Assembly (NCBI GenBank): GCA_033439265.1
Contig: JAVTVX010000027.1
Coordinates: 13,345,001 to 13,409,000 of the forward strand
Direction: 5' to 3'
From: Dillenia suffruticosa
Taxonomy: Eukaryota; Streptophyta; Magnoliopsida; Dilleniales; Dilleniaceae
Length of the DNA stretch: 64,000 bases
Shown: positions 11,841 through 25,345 of the stretch, piece by piece
Position numbering within the stretch: position 1 is the stretch's first letter
How the letters are laid out: the number at the start of each line of letters is the position of its first letter
The notes under the pieces: generated by a model
The model's database searches: none
Seen by the model: only the letters and a program-made list of their open reading frames with translations
Told to the model about the DNA's origin: nothing
Position numbers and translations under genes: made by a program

Positions 11841-12119
11841 AATTTCATCATCCGTTTCTAAAAATAGGATGCTTTTATGGGGATAAATAAATAAAAGTTT
11901 TTCAACATAAATTAAATCATAAAAAACTCCATTATTGTGTTGATCAGTTACTACGAAACATAATATTTAGTTTTGATGACGCTACAGGAATATTGATGTT
12001 GGGAAAATTAGAAATTTAATAAGCAAGAAAATTCATAAAAGAAAGAAAATAAAGATATAAAAAAATATTTGGAAATTTATTAAAAAAACAACAATTATTG
12101 TGTTCGGATTGATATTGTG
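11841..12119. other. AT-rich spacer right of Helitron copy 1
   Basis: No coding signal is seen. It holds GATGACGCTACAGGAATATTGATG-like sequence near 11977-12000 that recurs as a linker before the next modules (about 13133 and 13269), so part of it belongs to the repeat modules. Confidence 0.45.
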
Positions 12120-14020
12120 TTCGGATTTCAAAAATACGATTTTAACATTATTAATATTGATTGGTTGATTGCTTATGATGCAAATTCACTGTCTTCCTGG
12201 ATAATTTAGCCTCTGTCGATGAAGGCATATGACTAGCACATGGCGGAAATATGAGGTTCTGCTATGTAACAGAACTAATGGTTCTGCTGTATCACAGAAC
12301 TTATCGTTCTGTCACATCACAGAACTTATCGTTCTGTCACATGACAGAACAGGACGATTCTGCTACATAGAAGAACTTCGTGGTCCTACTTTGTAGTAGA
12401 AGTAAATAAAAAATATTTAGTGTTAAGAATGCTACAAGAATAATAATATTGTGAGAATTAGATATTTGATAAGCAAAAAATTTCGTGAAAGAATCAAAGT
12501 AATGATATAAAAAATTTAAGTAAATCTTGAAAATTATTAAAAAGGAGCAAAAAACTTACAATTTTAATATTGTGTACAACTTAAAAAAATATAATTTTGC
12601 CTTAATTAGTATTGGGGAAATTGTTGTGATGAAATTTTGTGGCTAAAAAGAACAAGTTAGAAACTATGGGTTAGATTATAAAAAAAATTGTCAATTCGAA
12701 AAATTATTAAAAGACATCGAAGAATTTTAAAAAAAAAATTAGCATTGTTAATATTGATTGGTTGATTGCTTCTAATACAAGTTTACTATCTCCCTTGGGT
12801 ATTCGGCGTTCATCCGCAAATTCGTGCAAGTGTTGCATGGCAAAAGGAGGACAGCATGGTTGTGCTATGTAGGATAACTACATGGTTATGCTAGATAGCA
12901 GAACGAGAGAATTTTGCTATGTAGAAGAACCTTCGAAGCAGAACCACGTGGTTCTGCTAAATTGCAGAACAACGTTGTTCTGCTACTTAGCAGAACGGTA
13001 GCAGAACCGGATCGTTCTGTTACATAGCAGAACTAGAAAGCTCTCCTAGGTAGCGGACCTTCCGAAGCACAACAATGTGGTTTTGGTGCGTACCAAAACT
13101 CTGTGGTAGGAGTAAATAAAATTTAGTTTGAATCACGCTACAAGAATATTAATGTTGAAACAATTAGATATTTAATAAGCAACAAAATTCAAAAAAGAAA
13201 GAAATTAAGGATATATAAAAAAATGGAAAATTAGTTAAAAAAAAAAAACTTACAACTTTAATATTATGATTGAATTAGCTACAAGAATATTAATGTTGAA
13301 ATGATAAGATATTTAATAAACAAGAAAATTCATAAAAGAAAGAAATTAAAACTGTCAAAAAAAATATTCGGAAAATTATTCAAAAAAACAGAAAAAATAC
13401 AACATTGATATTGTGTTCGAATTTAAACAAGGATATAATTTTAACATTATTAATATTGATTGGTTCATTGCTTCTAATGCGGGTTTGCTATCTTGGTCGA
13501 CTATTTAGCTTTTGTCAATGAAGATATGTGACTGCAACATAGCAGAAAATGTGAGGTTCTGCTATGTAACAGAACAACATGGTTCTACCACATCGCAGAA
13601 CTATATGGTTCTGCTACATGGCAAAACTAGATGGTCCTACTACGAAGGAGAACTTTGTGGTCCTACTTCGTAGTAGAAGTAATGACATTGTAAGAATTAG
13701 ATATTTAATGACCCAAAAAAATCATAAAAGAATGAGAGTAAAAATATAAAAAAAATTAAATAAATTTCAAAAATTATTTGCTACGTAGCAGAACCATATC
13801 GATCTGCTACGTGGCGGAACTAGATGCATAGCAGAACTATATCGATCTACTAGGTAGCAAACCTCGATGGTTCTGCTGGGTACCAGATCCCCGAAGCAGA
13901 ACGATGTGATTCTGCTACGTAGCAGAATTTTGTGGTCTAGTTTTGTGGTAGAAATGAAAAAGATTTAGTATTAATGATACTACAAAAATATTAATGTTTA
14001 AAGAATTAAACATTAGGTAC
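12120..14020 (+). repeat. Modular repeat block A: three leader-plus-inverted-repeat-array modules
   Basis: A leader of about 120 bp starts at 12156, 12753 and 13455. It opens with ATTGATTGGTTGATTGCTT and ends in a (T)TYRTCAATGAAG-like word before a CATRGCAGAA run. Each leader is followed by an array of GTTCTGC and GCAGAAC heptamers facing each other across six-base centres such as TATGTA, TACATA or CACGTG. Bases 12938-12957 form a perfect 20-bp palindrome centred on CACGTG. Between arrays lie AT-rich linkers carrying GCTACAAGAATATTAATG and AATTCATAAAAGAAAGAAA. The repeats are degenerate and non-coding. Confidence 0.8.
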
Positions 14021-15150
14021 CATTTTATTGAAATCATGCTTTAAGTGGTCATGTGATTCTGGGATATATTAGAACAAAAAATTAATTTACTAATATTTTT
14101 ACAAAACCTTTGGCCAAAGAAAAATTAGAAAATATTAAAAATCAAATAAGAGTATCTTTCCTATTTTAGGATTTTGCTATATTTAAAAAAAAACAGAATA
14201 TAAAACATTACGTTAATAGAATACCTAGAGGATTTACATCTGAACTGTTTCTCTCTCTTTGAAAGCTTCAACAGAGAACTCTAGACTCAAATTCATCATG
14301 GCTTCATCTTCAACAATCATGTAGAGAATATCAGAGAATCCATCTTCTTCTCATATTAACATCTCGAATTTGGACTCTTCGAGTTTTGATTCTTGGAGTT
14401 TTCATTTGGGTTATGATGCACATGCTTTCAACTCAAGATCAAGTTCGGTGTTTGTTCATGGTTCTGATTCTAAGTCAACTCAAAATCAAACTTATTTATC
14501 GAATCAAGAAGCCCATCAAAATTTTTTAGGAGAACGGATGCTTCAATCCGTTCGAATCCAAACTCCCTACACTGGGTCACAACGGATTCTATCTAAAATT
14601 GGTTCTTGTAGGTTTGTTGACTTTAATTATTTTGACCGAATGGTTTTGGAGATACAAACTGTCCTTGAAAGGATTATAAGTGTCGGATAATGTGACATAA
14701 ACAGAAACTGCATTAGGAAGGTAATTTTTTGTTTCTACTGTAACTTCGATGTTGTTCAATATTTAGAACTTAAAGAAACAGAACATAAGTAATTGGAAAA
14801 CATGAAGAAAAATGATATCTAGCAAGATTATATATTTCAAATAAGGTGTGTGGAGTTTCAATTTAAAGCATTTACAATACAAAGATCTTGTGGACATTTT
14901 GTAGGAAAATCACCTAGAAGTTGGTTGGTTGTCTATTTTACATAGCAAGATTATGTATCAGGAAATAGTACTCAAGGGGTGTTTACTCTTCGATTTCTTC
15001 ATCACTGGCTTTGCACCTCTGAATTTAATTATTCTGCATTATAATATCATGGTTGACCAGCAAAAACTCAATGTAAGTTGAACTCTGCCCTACTGGTGTC
15101 ATTTTTTCGTTTACATATTTCGTTCTCTTTTGATTGAACTTTTGCAAACT
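14021..15150 (+). other. Non-modular segment between repeat blocks, with one unrecognised ORF
   Basis: This stretch of about 1.1 kb interrupts the modular repeats and lacks the GTTCTGC heptamers. It contains the ORF described at 14370-14690. From 14700 to 15150 no reliable frame is seen. Confidence 0.5.
14370..14690 (+). CDS. Unrecognised 106-codon serine-rich ORF, possible captured gene fragment
   Basis: The frame begins with MDSSSFDSWSFHLGYD and ends with a TAA after RIISVG. Upstream in the same frame another ATG at 14299 opens MASSSTIM but meets a TAG eight codons later, so a longer original reading frame may have been broken. The N-terminal half is Ser/Asn/Gln-rich and low in hydrophobics. 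The C-terminal 40 residues look more globular, with alternating Phe, Tyr, Leu and Ile. I do not recognise a family. Its place between two array blocks suggests DNA carried by a transposon. It could equally be a chance frame. Confidence 0.25.
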   Translation: MDSSSFDSWSFHLGYDAHAFNSRSSSVFVHGSDSKSTQNQTYLSNQEAHQNFLGERMLQSVRIQTPYTGSQRILSKIGSCRFVDFNYFDRMVLEIQTVLERIISVG

Positions 15151-15230
15151 TATTAAAAAAAAAACCAAAAAAAAATCACAACTTTGGTATTGTATTCAGA
15201 TTAAAAAAATATAATTCTACCATTATTGAT

Positions 15231-16050
15231 ATTGATTGTTTGATTGGTTGTAATGCAACTTTGATGTCTCCCTCGAGTATTTAGCCTTCGTCAATCAAGC
15301 CGTGCAAGTACTACATAGCAGAAATGTGAGATTTTACTATGTGATAGAACTGCATGATTCTGCTCCATCATAGAAGTATATCCTTCTATTACATTTTAGA
15401 GCTACATGATTCTACTAAGCACAACCTACGAAGCGAACCAATGTCATTTTGGTACGTAGCAGAACCTCAATGGCAAAAGAATGTGGTTCTATTAGGTAGC
15501 AAAACTATGTGGTCCTGCCAAGTGCAGAACTGCCTTGGCAATTTCATATTTAGTTTATTGTTTTCTAGATTTTAAAATTTGGATTTAATGTTATGGTTTT
15601 AATTTGAAAATTTATTAAAAGAAAAGGAAAATTAAAGAACTTTAATTTTGTGTCCAGATTAAAATATTATGGTTTTAATGATTATTACGATAAATTGATT
15701 CATTGCTTCTGATGCACGTTTATTATCTCCCTCAAGTATTTAGCTTTTGTCAATGAGGACGTGCAAGTGCAGCATGGCAGAACTGTGAAGTTCTACCATG
15801 TGACAGAACTATATGGTTCTCCTATGTAGTGGAACTCTATGGTTCTGCTATGTAGCGAAGCTATATGTTCTGCTATGTAGTGAAACTATATGTTTCTGCT
15901 GTGTAGCGGAACCTGAACCTCAACAGCAAAACAGTGTGCTTCTACTGGGTTGCAAAACTATGTAGTTATGCTTAGTACAGCAAGTGGAAATTATTTTATA
16001 GATATTTTTCCATTAAAATAAAAAAAATACATATAGATACCAAAATCGAC
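15231..16050 (+). repeat. Modular repeat block B: two further leader-plus-array modules
   Basis: Leaders start at 15231 and 15694, each followed by the GTCAATSARG word and degenerate GTTCTGC/GCAGAAC arrays up to about 15970. The orientation equals that of block A. The array units here are more decayed, for example TCTGCTATGTAGCGAA near 15852 and again near 15875. Confidence 0.75.
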
Positions 16051-17124
16051 AGAACTGCGTGTTCTTACGTGTTATCGTCGACGCACAATGTTATGCTGTC
16101 GTGTTGTTTCACAGGATTGATATAGATATAACTGACAATTATAGGTGTATGGCACCTGTGTTGTAGTGTTTCTTCTTATATTACTTAATAACAAATAAAT
16201 GAACAAATAAATCAATCGTGTCATATATAAAAATAGATGAATGGTGTCTATGTTGTAATGTGTAGTCATAAACAAGTATGTGTTGTCATTTTTATGTTGA
16301 ACACGCAATCAAGACCATGCATTCGAGACACAAATGTCATTTGTCTACTAATAACTGATAAAAATAAATAAATAAATGAATTAAAAATTGCAATAACCAT
16401 TATTTTTTTAAAATATTTTTCTCCTAGAAGTAAACCTTTTTTTACGCAACTTGAAGTGATATGAGATTTGTTGAATTGTCATGATGTTGATGTATCCAAA
16501 AAAAAAAGAACACACTTTCGTCGAAGTTTAGTCTGATTGCTATTTATTTATCTAGATTCAGTTGTTTTTTTATTAAAGTTTGTAAGCTCTCCTTTCTTCT
16601 TCTCTTCTTTTGTTGGCAGGTGCTTTTTCCTTCCTCCCAACCCTTGGTACCACCTTTGTTTATTTTTCGTTGTTTCATTTAAAATATCTATGATGATTTA
16701 TCTGATAATAACTAATTAATTTGTTTTCTCTGATTTTTTCTCCTTTGATCTTCTTTTCTTCTCTTTATGTGTTTTGTAGTATCTGTGCTCTCTCTTTCCT
16801 ATTCTTTTTTTTTCTTCTATATGGTTCGATATCCGCCATCCAGATTCTTGTTGCGCTTGTTTTTGAGATCCAGTAACTTTTCTCCTGTACATTTTACAAT
16901 ACGATTGCACTTTCAAATTTTTGTGCTCAAAATATCAATAGCCATATACATATCTACAGACATCATATGTTGTCTGACATTTGTCTTTGCCACTTTTCCT
17001 TTTTCCTATTTTTTAATTATGTTCTTTATTTTATTCTTTACAGCTCTTGTGACTTTAAGTCTGCATTTTGTTATTTTCCTTTTTTATTTTAATACTTTTG
17101 TGTTTTCCCTAATCCGATAGAAAC

Positions 17125-20100
17125 ATGGATAGAATTAATAAAAATGCAAAACAATGTAAGAGATATGCAGAGATGGCGCGACATAAAAAAGATGAACTTT
17201 TGCGTCATCGTTGAGAGACCTATGCTACAAAAAGAAATGCAAATAATGAAACTAATGTCCAGAGAAATACAAATGCTTTTGTTAATGTTGAGGATGCAGT
17301 TTACACCGTTGATAGTGCCAACAATGCCAGTTAATCATGGCACCTGCATTAATCAAAATGACCGATCTTCTTTTGTTCTAGAACCTCACTTGGATCCACC
17401 AGTTCCGTCGTCTTCTAGCTCTACGAATAAGTCTTTGAAATATCTTCAGCTTTCTATTTTCTACCTTGTCCTCTTAATCTTAAACTTTTGAAATACTGTC
17501 GGACAAATTTAATCATTTTGTTCAAACTTACATTTGCTTTTCTTTTTCGTACTTAGTACTTATAGAATTGTGCTTGTACTCATAGAATTGTGCTGGTTCC
17601 TTTTGGAAACAGAAAAGACACATGTTTACGAATCTAACTAATTTCATCCTCCCTGATTTTTTTGGTTTCCTACAAAGTTTTTCATGCCTTCTGATAGTTA
17701 TTGATATCAAACTTATGCTATGTCACATTCCTATGTGTACGGTTTAAATCCTAAATAAACTGCCTCCGTTGCTGTTGGTGCATTCAGTTTTGCTCATACA
17801 TTTACTCACTTTTCGATTTAATCCTAAAACCGTCTTTGGATTTAAAACAAATTGTAACTCGTCTTCTGAGGAAGAGAAACTACTCTCCATTGGACAATAT
17901 TCCGCAGCAAACCTTTATACTTCTTGATGCTCCAGAGTGTGAGTTTTGTGCGACTAAACGATTTCATTTGGAACCCCCTTCATTTTGCTATCGTACAAGA
18001 GAGATATCTATAGTGGCGCCAACAATGCCTTATTCTCTTAAGCACCTGCTTATTGGGCGTAATGAGCAATGTGAACACTTTCATAATAATATTCGCACGT
18101 ATAATAATAATCTGGCCTTTACATCGTATGCGTCAAAATATGATAAGGAGCTTACAAAGAACAAATATGGAGTTTATACTTTCCGTATACAGGGACAAGT
18201 TTATCATCTCCTTGACAGTTTGGTACCATCAGGTGACAAAGCATGTGGAATTCAACTATATTTTTATGATACGGATGAGGCTATCAGGAGGAGAACTGAA
18301 AACTCTGACAAATTGAGAAAAAACATTTTAGAGTTCCTTCTCAACATCCTTTTCGATAATCCTTATACAAGGTTTTTTTAGAGACTTGAGGGATCTTCAC
18401 GATCTACATGATTATAAAATTATTCTAAATTGTTATCCAACATTGGATCAATGAGTGTACAATCTTCTCACTGCTTCCCAGGCTGTGCCATTGGGACTGA
18501 AACAGAAGAACCTCTTAATTTACTCCCTTACATCTAGGTTTATAGTCATTCCAACTCAAGCTATAGAGTCCAACCATATTATGCATGCTATGATCCTTTG
18601 CGGTATCCTCTTTTATTTCATTGATCCTTTCTCAATTGAATGTCAAACGGATTTAATAAACTTGGAAGAAATAGGCAAGTATTTTAATATTTGTCTTACT
18701 ATTCCCACACTTCTAGCAAGGACATTTTTCCTTTATTTTTTTAGTTGCTTAGGAAAATAAATATGGAGAGCATGTTGTTTCAGCAAGAGAATACTACTGC
18801 TACAGACTCCAAATAAGAAATAATGACCCGTCTATGAATTTTATAGACTTGAATTTTACAAAAAGAAACAAAAAGAAATCAGAACAGAGATTCTACAGGG
18901 AGTCTTGGACAGTATATCGGTTGGTCAAACGCAAGGTCGTCAGGTTGGTCATAGGATAATATTACCTGCTTCTTTTATTGGTGGACCACGAGATATGAGA
19001 CAAAGATATTTAGATGTTATGGCTTTGGTTTAAAAGTATAGAAAACCTGACGTTTTCTTGACAATGACATGTAATCCTACGTGGAAGAAAATTCAAGATA
19101 ATTGGAATATCAAGAAAAGCCACAAGATAGGTCAGATCTATTGGTTCGTATTTTTAGAGCCAAATTTGAGATATTGAAAGCTGAACTTCTAAAAAAACAA
19201 ATCTTTGGAGAAGTTGCAGCATGTGTTTATGTTATTGAGTTTCAAAAGCATGGATTTCCTCATGCTCACTTGTTGTTGATATTGAAGCCACAGTTTAAGT
19301 TACTTAATCCAAAATCATATGATAAAATTGTGTGCGCTGAAATACCTCAGGAAAATGGTTACCTGTATTCCCTTGTTGTTAAGCACATGATTCATGGTCC
19401 TTGTGGTAATATGATAAGAATTGTCTCTGCATGAAAAATGGTATATGCAAGAATCATTATCCTAAAAATTTTTCTAATTACACAGTTCATGGAGAAGATA
19501 CATATCCGTATTACAGAAGGAGGGATAACGGGAAAATGATTAAAGTGTGGGGTTATGATTTAGACAATCGATGGGTCGTGCCTTATAATCCATATCTTCT
19601 TGCCTTGCTCAATTGTCACATAAATATGGAAATATGTTTTACTGTGAAACTTGTAAAATATCTCTACAAATATGTTTTTAAAGGCCATGACCTCCTAAGT
19701 TTTCAAATTGTTAATGAAGAATCTCTTAATGATATTGATGAGATAAAAGAATTTCAGCAGGCAAGATAGATCTCTCCTCCTGAGACTTTATGGTGAATTT
19801 ATGAATTTCGACTGAATGAAATGACCCCAACAGTTTATACTCTTTAGGTTCATCTCCCATATCACCAACTTGTCTCATTTGACAATGGGTCTAATTTAAC
19901 CTATCTACTAAGAAATGTTGACTTCTCCACAACCATGTTGACTGAGTTTTTCAAGATGAATAGAGATAATGAAAGAGCACAATAATTGAAATGCCTGTAT
20001 AAAGAATTTCCTGAACATTTTGTTTGGAATGCTAGAATAAAAGCATGTTCAGAAAGAAAACGACAGATAGTCATAGGAAGATTAGTTACTGTAAGTTCGA

Positions 20101-22090
20101 AGGAAGGTAAACGATATTATCTAAGACTTTTACTCACTCATATTCGTGCACATACATGTTTTGATGATCTATTGACTATCGAAGGAGAAAAAACTTATTC
20201 TTATAGAGAGGCAGCACTAAGGCTAGGCCTATTGAGATGTGATTAATATATTGAAGAAACTCTTTCTGAGGCTGTCGTCTTTCAGATGCCATCATCTTTT
20301 AGGTTGCTATTTGCTACTGTTTTGTATTATTGTTCTTCTATAGACCCACCATCTCTATGGGAGAAATTTAAGAGTGATCTTTCGGCTGATTATAACCATG
20401 CTGTAAAGGTGAGACAAGTTAAGTCTTACGAAGTAAATGACAAGGTCCTATTCAACTTAAATAGACTACTCTATTCAATGGGGAAAAGTTTAGCTGATTA
20501 TGAAATAGAAGGCGATCCTTGTGGGTTTCACTATCAACAGCAGGTGACAAAAGAAGTTGAGAGTGAAGCAAGCATCCAGATTGATCCAGAGGATTTGTTT
20601 TTTCCTTTAAAGCTGAATTCTGACCAAAAGTATGCATTCAATATCATTTTAGATTCTGTTTTTGGTAACAAAAGTCAATCCTTTTTTTATTGATGGCCTT
20701 ATTGGAACTGGAAAAACTTTTCTCTATCGGTCACTACTTGCTACCTTGAGATCTAAAGGTTATATTGCTATTGCTGTTGCAACATTAGGTGTTGCAGCAT
20801 CTATTCTTCCGGGAGGTCAAACTGTACATTCTAGATTCAAGATACCCTTGGATTTCTCAAAAGTTAAAACCTGTCAATTAAGTAAATAGAGTAGCGTTGC
20901 TAGACTAATTGTCGAATCAAAACTAATCTTGTGGGATGAAGTATCGATGGCAAAAAGACAATCTATTGAAGCATTTAATGATTTGTTTAGAGATCTAATG
21001 GATTGCGAAATCCCATTTGGAGGAAAAGTTATTATTTTTTGTGGAGATTTTAGGCAAACATTATCGGTCATAGAACAAGCTTCCAGACAGGTCCTGATTG
21101 ACTCGAGCCTTTTAAATTCACCTTTATGGAGAGATATGTATAAATTAGCATTGAAGCATAATATGAGGACTGTTTCAAATCCACAATTTTGTGATTTCTT
21201 ATTGAGAATTGGTGAAGGAAAAAGAACCAGTCAACATAAATGGAGAGGTCACACTTCCTTCTGATATTGTAATACCATATACTAATAGAAATGAGTCTTT
21301 GGACAGGTAATTTGTTGTCATCTATGCTAACATCCAATAATAGAATATTATATTAATGATGTATTGTATTTTTAACCTGTCTGCTTTCATTTATGACAGA
21401 TTTATCCAGTCTGTTTTCCATGACGTAACACTCTATTCGGATGATTCTTATCAGATGATAAATAGATGCATTCTTGCTCCCAAGAATACTTCTGTTCATG
21501 AACTTTATGAACTTATAATCGAAAGATTTCCTGGAGATCTGCACACATACATAGCATCAGATAGGACTATTGACGAACGCCATCAAGGAGATTATGAAGA
21601 CTTTTTAAACAGCCAAAATCCAAAAGATCTCACACCTTATAGATTATCACTTAAAAAGAACTATCCTATTATGCTGCTTAGAAATTTGAATCCAACAGAG
21701 GGCCTGTGCAATGGAACCAGACTGATATACAAGGAATTAGGACAGTTTTCTATTTGTGCTGAGATTGCTTGAGGCCAGTACACATAAAAAATAGTTTTTA
21801 TCCCTAGAATCCCATTGCAGACCTCTGACAATGAAAGAAATGGAATTCCTTTCATAAGGACACAATTCCCTGTTCGGCTATGCTTTGCTACGACAATCAA
21901 CAAATCTCAAGGACAAACATTGGATTACGTTGGAATTTATATGTGAGAACCTGTTTTCTCTCATGGCCAACTCTATGTTGCATTGTCTAGAGCTAAATTA
22001 GTTGATGCGATTAAGGTACTAATAGTTCCTAGAACATTTGCTGATGTCAAATTCGATGGCGAAATAAGAAATGTTGTATTTATAGAAGTT
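17125..22090 (+). pseudogene. Helitron Rep/helicase (RepHel) pseudogene, near full length
   Basis: The protein nicks and joins single strands for rolling-circle-like transposition and unwinds DNA. A likely start at 17125 reads MDRINKNAKQCKRYAEMARH, a basic N-terminus, with a stop at 17212. The helitron-like N domain lies at about 17840-18450 (NNIRTYNNNLAFTS, VYTFRIQGQVYH). The Rep part has the HUH metal site as HAH at 19261-19269 (FQKHGFPHAHLLL) and the catalytic tyrosine block KYLYKYVFKG at 19656-19685. The helicase has Walker A (GTGKT, 20704-20718), Walker B (WDEVSM, 20932-20949), a GDFRQ motif near 21043, [24 protein letters not shown] and LYVALSRAK. An intron at 21307-21399 splits DR|FIQS with GT-AG ends. 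Breaks include frameshifts near 18381, 18540 and 20690 and stops at 20887 and 21770. Confidence 0.85.
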
Positions 22091-22193
22091 TTTGCTCTTG
22101 CTAAATATAAATTTTTTATTTGCTCTTATTTGGTAGTTTTTCCTCAATATTATATTCTAACATTTTTTGTTGTTGTTCCTTACTTTTTTCAAG

Positions 22194-24829
22194 ATGGACA
22201 ATTATTCTCTCATAAAAGATATCGCTCTTGATATGTAAAACCGGACTTGCAAAAATAACAGTCCAGGAAAAGCAGCATATTACAACATCAATCAACACCC
22301 TGACAAAGAAGCAAAAATACATCTTCGTGGATTCAAAGGTATGGATCTTTATTTTAGGGTATTTTTGGAAACAAGAGGTTATCGTATATTTTTCTAACTT
22401 ATTATTTTCATAAGGATGGATTTTTCTCCTATAATGTTTTTGCGACCAAGAGCTTATTATGTATTTTTACAAGTTATAATTTTTCTCATACAAGGTTTAT
22501 GGTTTTATTGTTATAAGACAATATTTACTTGGAAAAAATAACATGATATATTACCTCAGATTTTTTTTTCCTTTTGACATAGGGAACTCAAGTAGAAGAA
22601 ATAATGTTTAATGCAGACATCTCTACAATGAGCCCATTCTTACAAATATACAGAACTTATCTAAAAAAAATGCCGTTGTAAGAACAATTCCCACAAAACT
22701 TCAGAACGTAGGCATAAAAACTCAATGGGTGATATCCACGAGAACTCTTATAGAAGAATTAAAAAGCGAGGATGATGTGATACCAGTGAGCTTTGACTAT
22801 ACAAAATTTACAGATATGGTCCAGTACATCTATCACAAAGACAAATCTCTGGGTGTGTTTTGTTTTTGAAGAACTTACATTTTTCCCTTTCGGTTTTTTT
22901 TTTCTCCTGTTAAAAAAGTATGTTGTGTTTTCTTTTTTTACTATGAATATTCGTTGTGAATTCTCTTATGAGATTGTTTTTGATACAGATATTTTGGGCA
23001 TTGTCATTTACGTATTGCAAGCAAGAAATGTTGCTACACAAGAGAAGAATTCTGTTGTTCAAAAAATTGTGATTGTCAATAAAAGGTAAAACCCTTAACT
23101 GTTGTCATCTCTAACAAAACATTAATGCATTTGTATCTAATATCTCCTTTCAATAGAGCAGTTTTTAGACGCTTAAATTATCTTTATGGGATCATTTCGT
23201 TCATAATCAAGGACAACAAAAATTAGCAAATATCCTTGCATATCCTGTTGTTGTTTGTGGAAGAGTCAAAATAAATTCTTACAATGGTATCAGGAACAAA
23301 ACTGTCCTTCCTCCTCTTTTTTTATTTATTTTTTAATACAGTTTGATCGTATCTATGTGATTTCTTCTTATAAGGTGTCATACTCTCTACTTGGTTTCAT
23401 TCAGCTATTCTTGTTGATCCACCGATACAACAAGCACGGCAGGTAAAGAACTGGTACTTATAAATATATAATGACTGTGAATTTGTTTAAGATTGATCTT
23501 AGTTTTAACATAATTTACTGTATATATCATTATAGATTCTTCAATTGTTTCTTTTGTAGGGCACTCAGAAACAATAAATTGTTTGGATATATAGTTGCCC
23601 ATAAAAGATATGATTACTACAATCCTGACATCTCTTTCAGACCAAATGAGAAAATAACTAAAATATGTAATCTAGTGGCAACACAAAAGGCAAAGTATTT
23701 TGTTAGAGAAAAAAAAAAGAAAATTCAAATATAGATACTTATTCCTAATCATTATATTAAACTTGTGTCTTCTATGATCTAATTTCACACAGCATGGGTA
23801 AAATTGCAGCTCTCCTTTGAACATATATTTCACAAATATTGGTACATGGGTTGTAGTAGTTGCTTTCGCTTCATAGTAGCTTCCTTTGAAGTACACCTCC
23901 TGTGTGTGTAATTCGTACAAAGAAAAAGGAACCGCCAAACCAAGGTACATTTCTATGCCGGTTTATCAAATTTGGCTTCTGCTTCATGATGTTCAGACTT
24001 TGCTGTTGAAGCATTGCAATGATCTTGTGACCATTGTACCTCTGTTTCTAATCTCCTTCTTATGTATGTATATATTTTCTTGTTCACAGATGTCATTTTA
24101 ATGTTGATTTGCAAGATGATAACGGCAAAGTAACTGCCTCTGTCTTTGGAGAGTTAGCTAAGAAATTACTAACATTCACAGCTGTTGAAGCAATGGAACA
24201 TTTTGACCAGGTTTTATTTATGTACTTTATACATCATTTATAAAAATTAGAAGACTAACTATACTTTGATTATTCATTAATCATCCAAACAAAAGATCTA
24301 TATTGTAGAAGTTTTATTTCCAGTTTATTGAAATTATTTTTTATCATGCTTTTTTAAAGAACATTGAACTCCCTCTTGATGCTGTTCACGAGGACTTAAA
24401 AGAAAAAATGTTCACAGCATACATCAGACCTATTCGATCCAAAATGATGGATGTAAAACAATGATTCACTATTATATATTATTGTGATCCATCTGAATAT
24501 AACACCGATGATCCGTTCATTTACCAAGAATCTATTATTGGTTCTTCTTCTTCATCTTCCATTACTTTGGGTGAAGATGAACCAAGTGGAACCTCTGCTT
24601 TTTCCCAACAAACCAAATCTTCCTTCTTCTTCTTTCTATAATATGATAACTTCATCATTCTGCTTTGCTTGTTTCAAAAATAACTCTTTCTTCATCCACG
24701 GCCAAAACTTAGCCGCTTCGTAAGTTTGAAGACATGCGGGATGATGGCCAAAAGATTGGAGAACCTTCCGAACCCACACAACTCAATGTTCCCAGAAAAC
24801 AAAAACTGAACTCAACTGCTCCTCTTTGA
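22194..24829 (+). pseudogene. RPA-like protein gene of Helitron copy 2, interrupted
   Basis: This is a multi-exon single-stranded-DNA-binding protein gene of the RPA large-subunit type. It starts MDNYSLIKDIALDM at 22194, but a TAA follows at once where copy 1 reads through. Exon 1 ends at the GT near 22341. Exon 2 begins at 22583 (GTQVEEIMFNADI). Later exons carry ILGIVIYVLQARNVATQ (about 22990-23087), NKLFGYIVAHKRYDYYN (about 23560-23690) and a decayed zinc-ribbon region (23793-23943, CNSYKEKGTAKP; the second Cys is Tyr). These are followed by CHFNVDLQDDNGK (24090-24210) and NIELPLDAVHEDLKEKMF (from about 24359). The last exon ends at a TGA at 24827. About two thirds of residues match copy 1 by eye in exon 2. 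Stops inside exons indicate a pseudogene. Confidence 0.75.
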
Positions 24830-25345
24830 GGGGGCAGGGAGGAGGAGTCATAAAGTGCTTTTGTTCACCTGACACCTGCAGAATCACAAAACTAACTTAT
24901 TTATATTTTTTTTCCTCCATGAAACTATGCCACTCGTTATGTATTCCATCAAATCAATCCTTTTTGACTTTTTGCTGAAAACTCTCTTTGCAAAACTATT
25001 ACTCTATAATCACTAAGTACTTCCGATTTGTTATTTTTTTATATAAACATGTTTCATCAAAATTATTAATGTGACAAGGTTTACTTTCGTCGTCCAATTA
25101 CATAAAACGGATGTTCTGGTCGGGGCATATAAAACTTTTTCGAAGACAAATCAAATCAAACAAAAAAAATTGGAAAAAAAGTGTTCACGGGTTACTACAA
25201 AACAAAAAAAAGGGAAAAAGGTCACGGGTTACTGCAGAACAAAATATATTGTGCGCTTTACAGCTGCTTGTTGTTCGTCCTCATCCTTTCTTCTGGCTAC
25301 CCTCATAATTTATTGCAGCGTTTCTTCTTCAAGCGTGAAAAAAAA

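Larger units (their letters stand above)
16290..25080 (+). mobile_element. Helitron copy 2 (autonomous-type, decayed)
   Basis: It carries a Rep/helicase gene (17125-22090) followed by an RPA-like gene (22194-24829) on the same strand, as in autonomous plant Helitrons. It is collinear with copy 1 from the TTGAACACG word at about 16296 to about 25078. The two copies differ by many substitutions and indels and by the inversion in copy 1, so they are not a recent duplication. The stated limits are those of homology, since no convincing terminal TC or hairpin-CTRRT was found. Several frameshifts and stops make it inactive. Confidence 0.8.

Noticed and set aside
12120..16050. CRISPR-like array
   Set aside because: The repeats are degenerate, palindromic and without uniform spacers, and the genome is eukaryotic.
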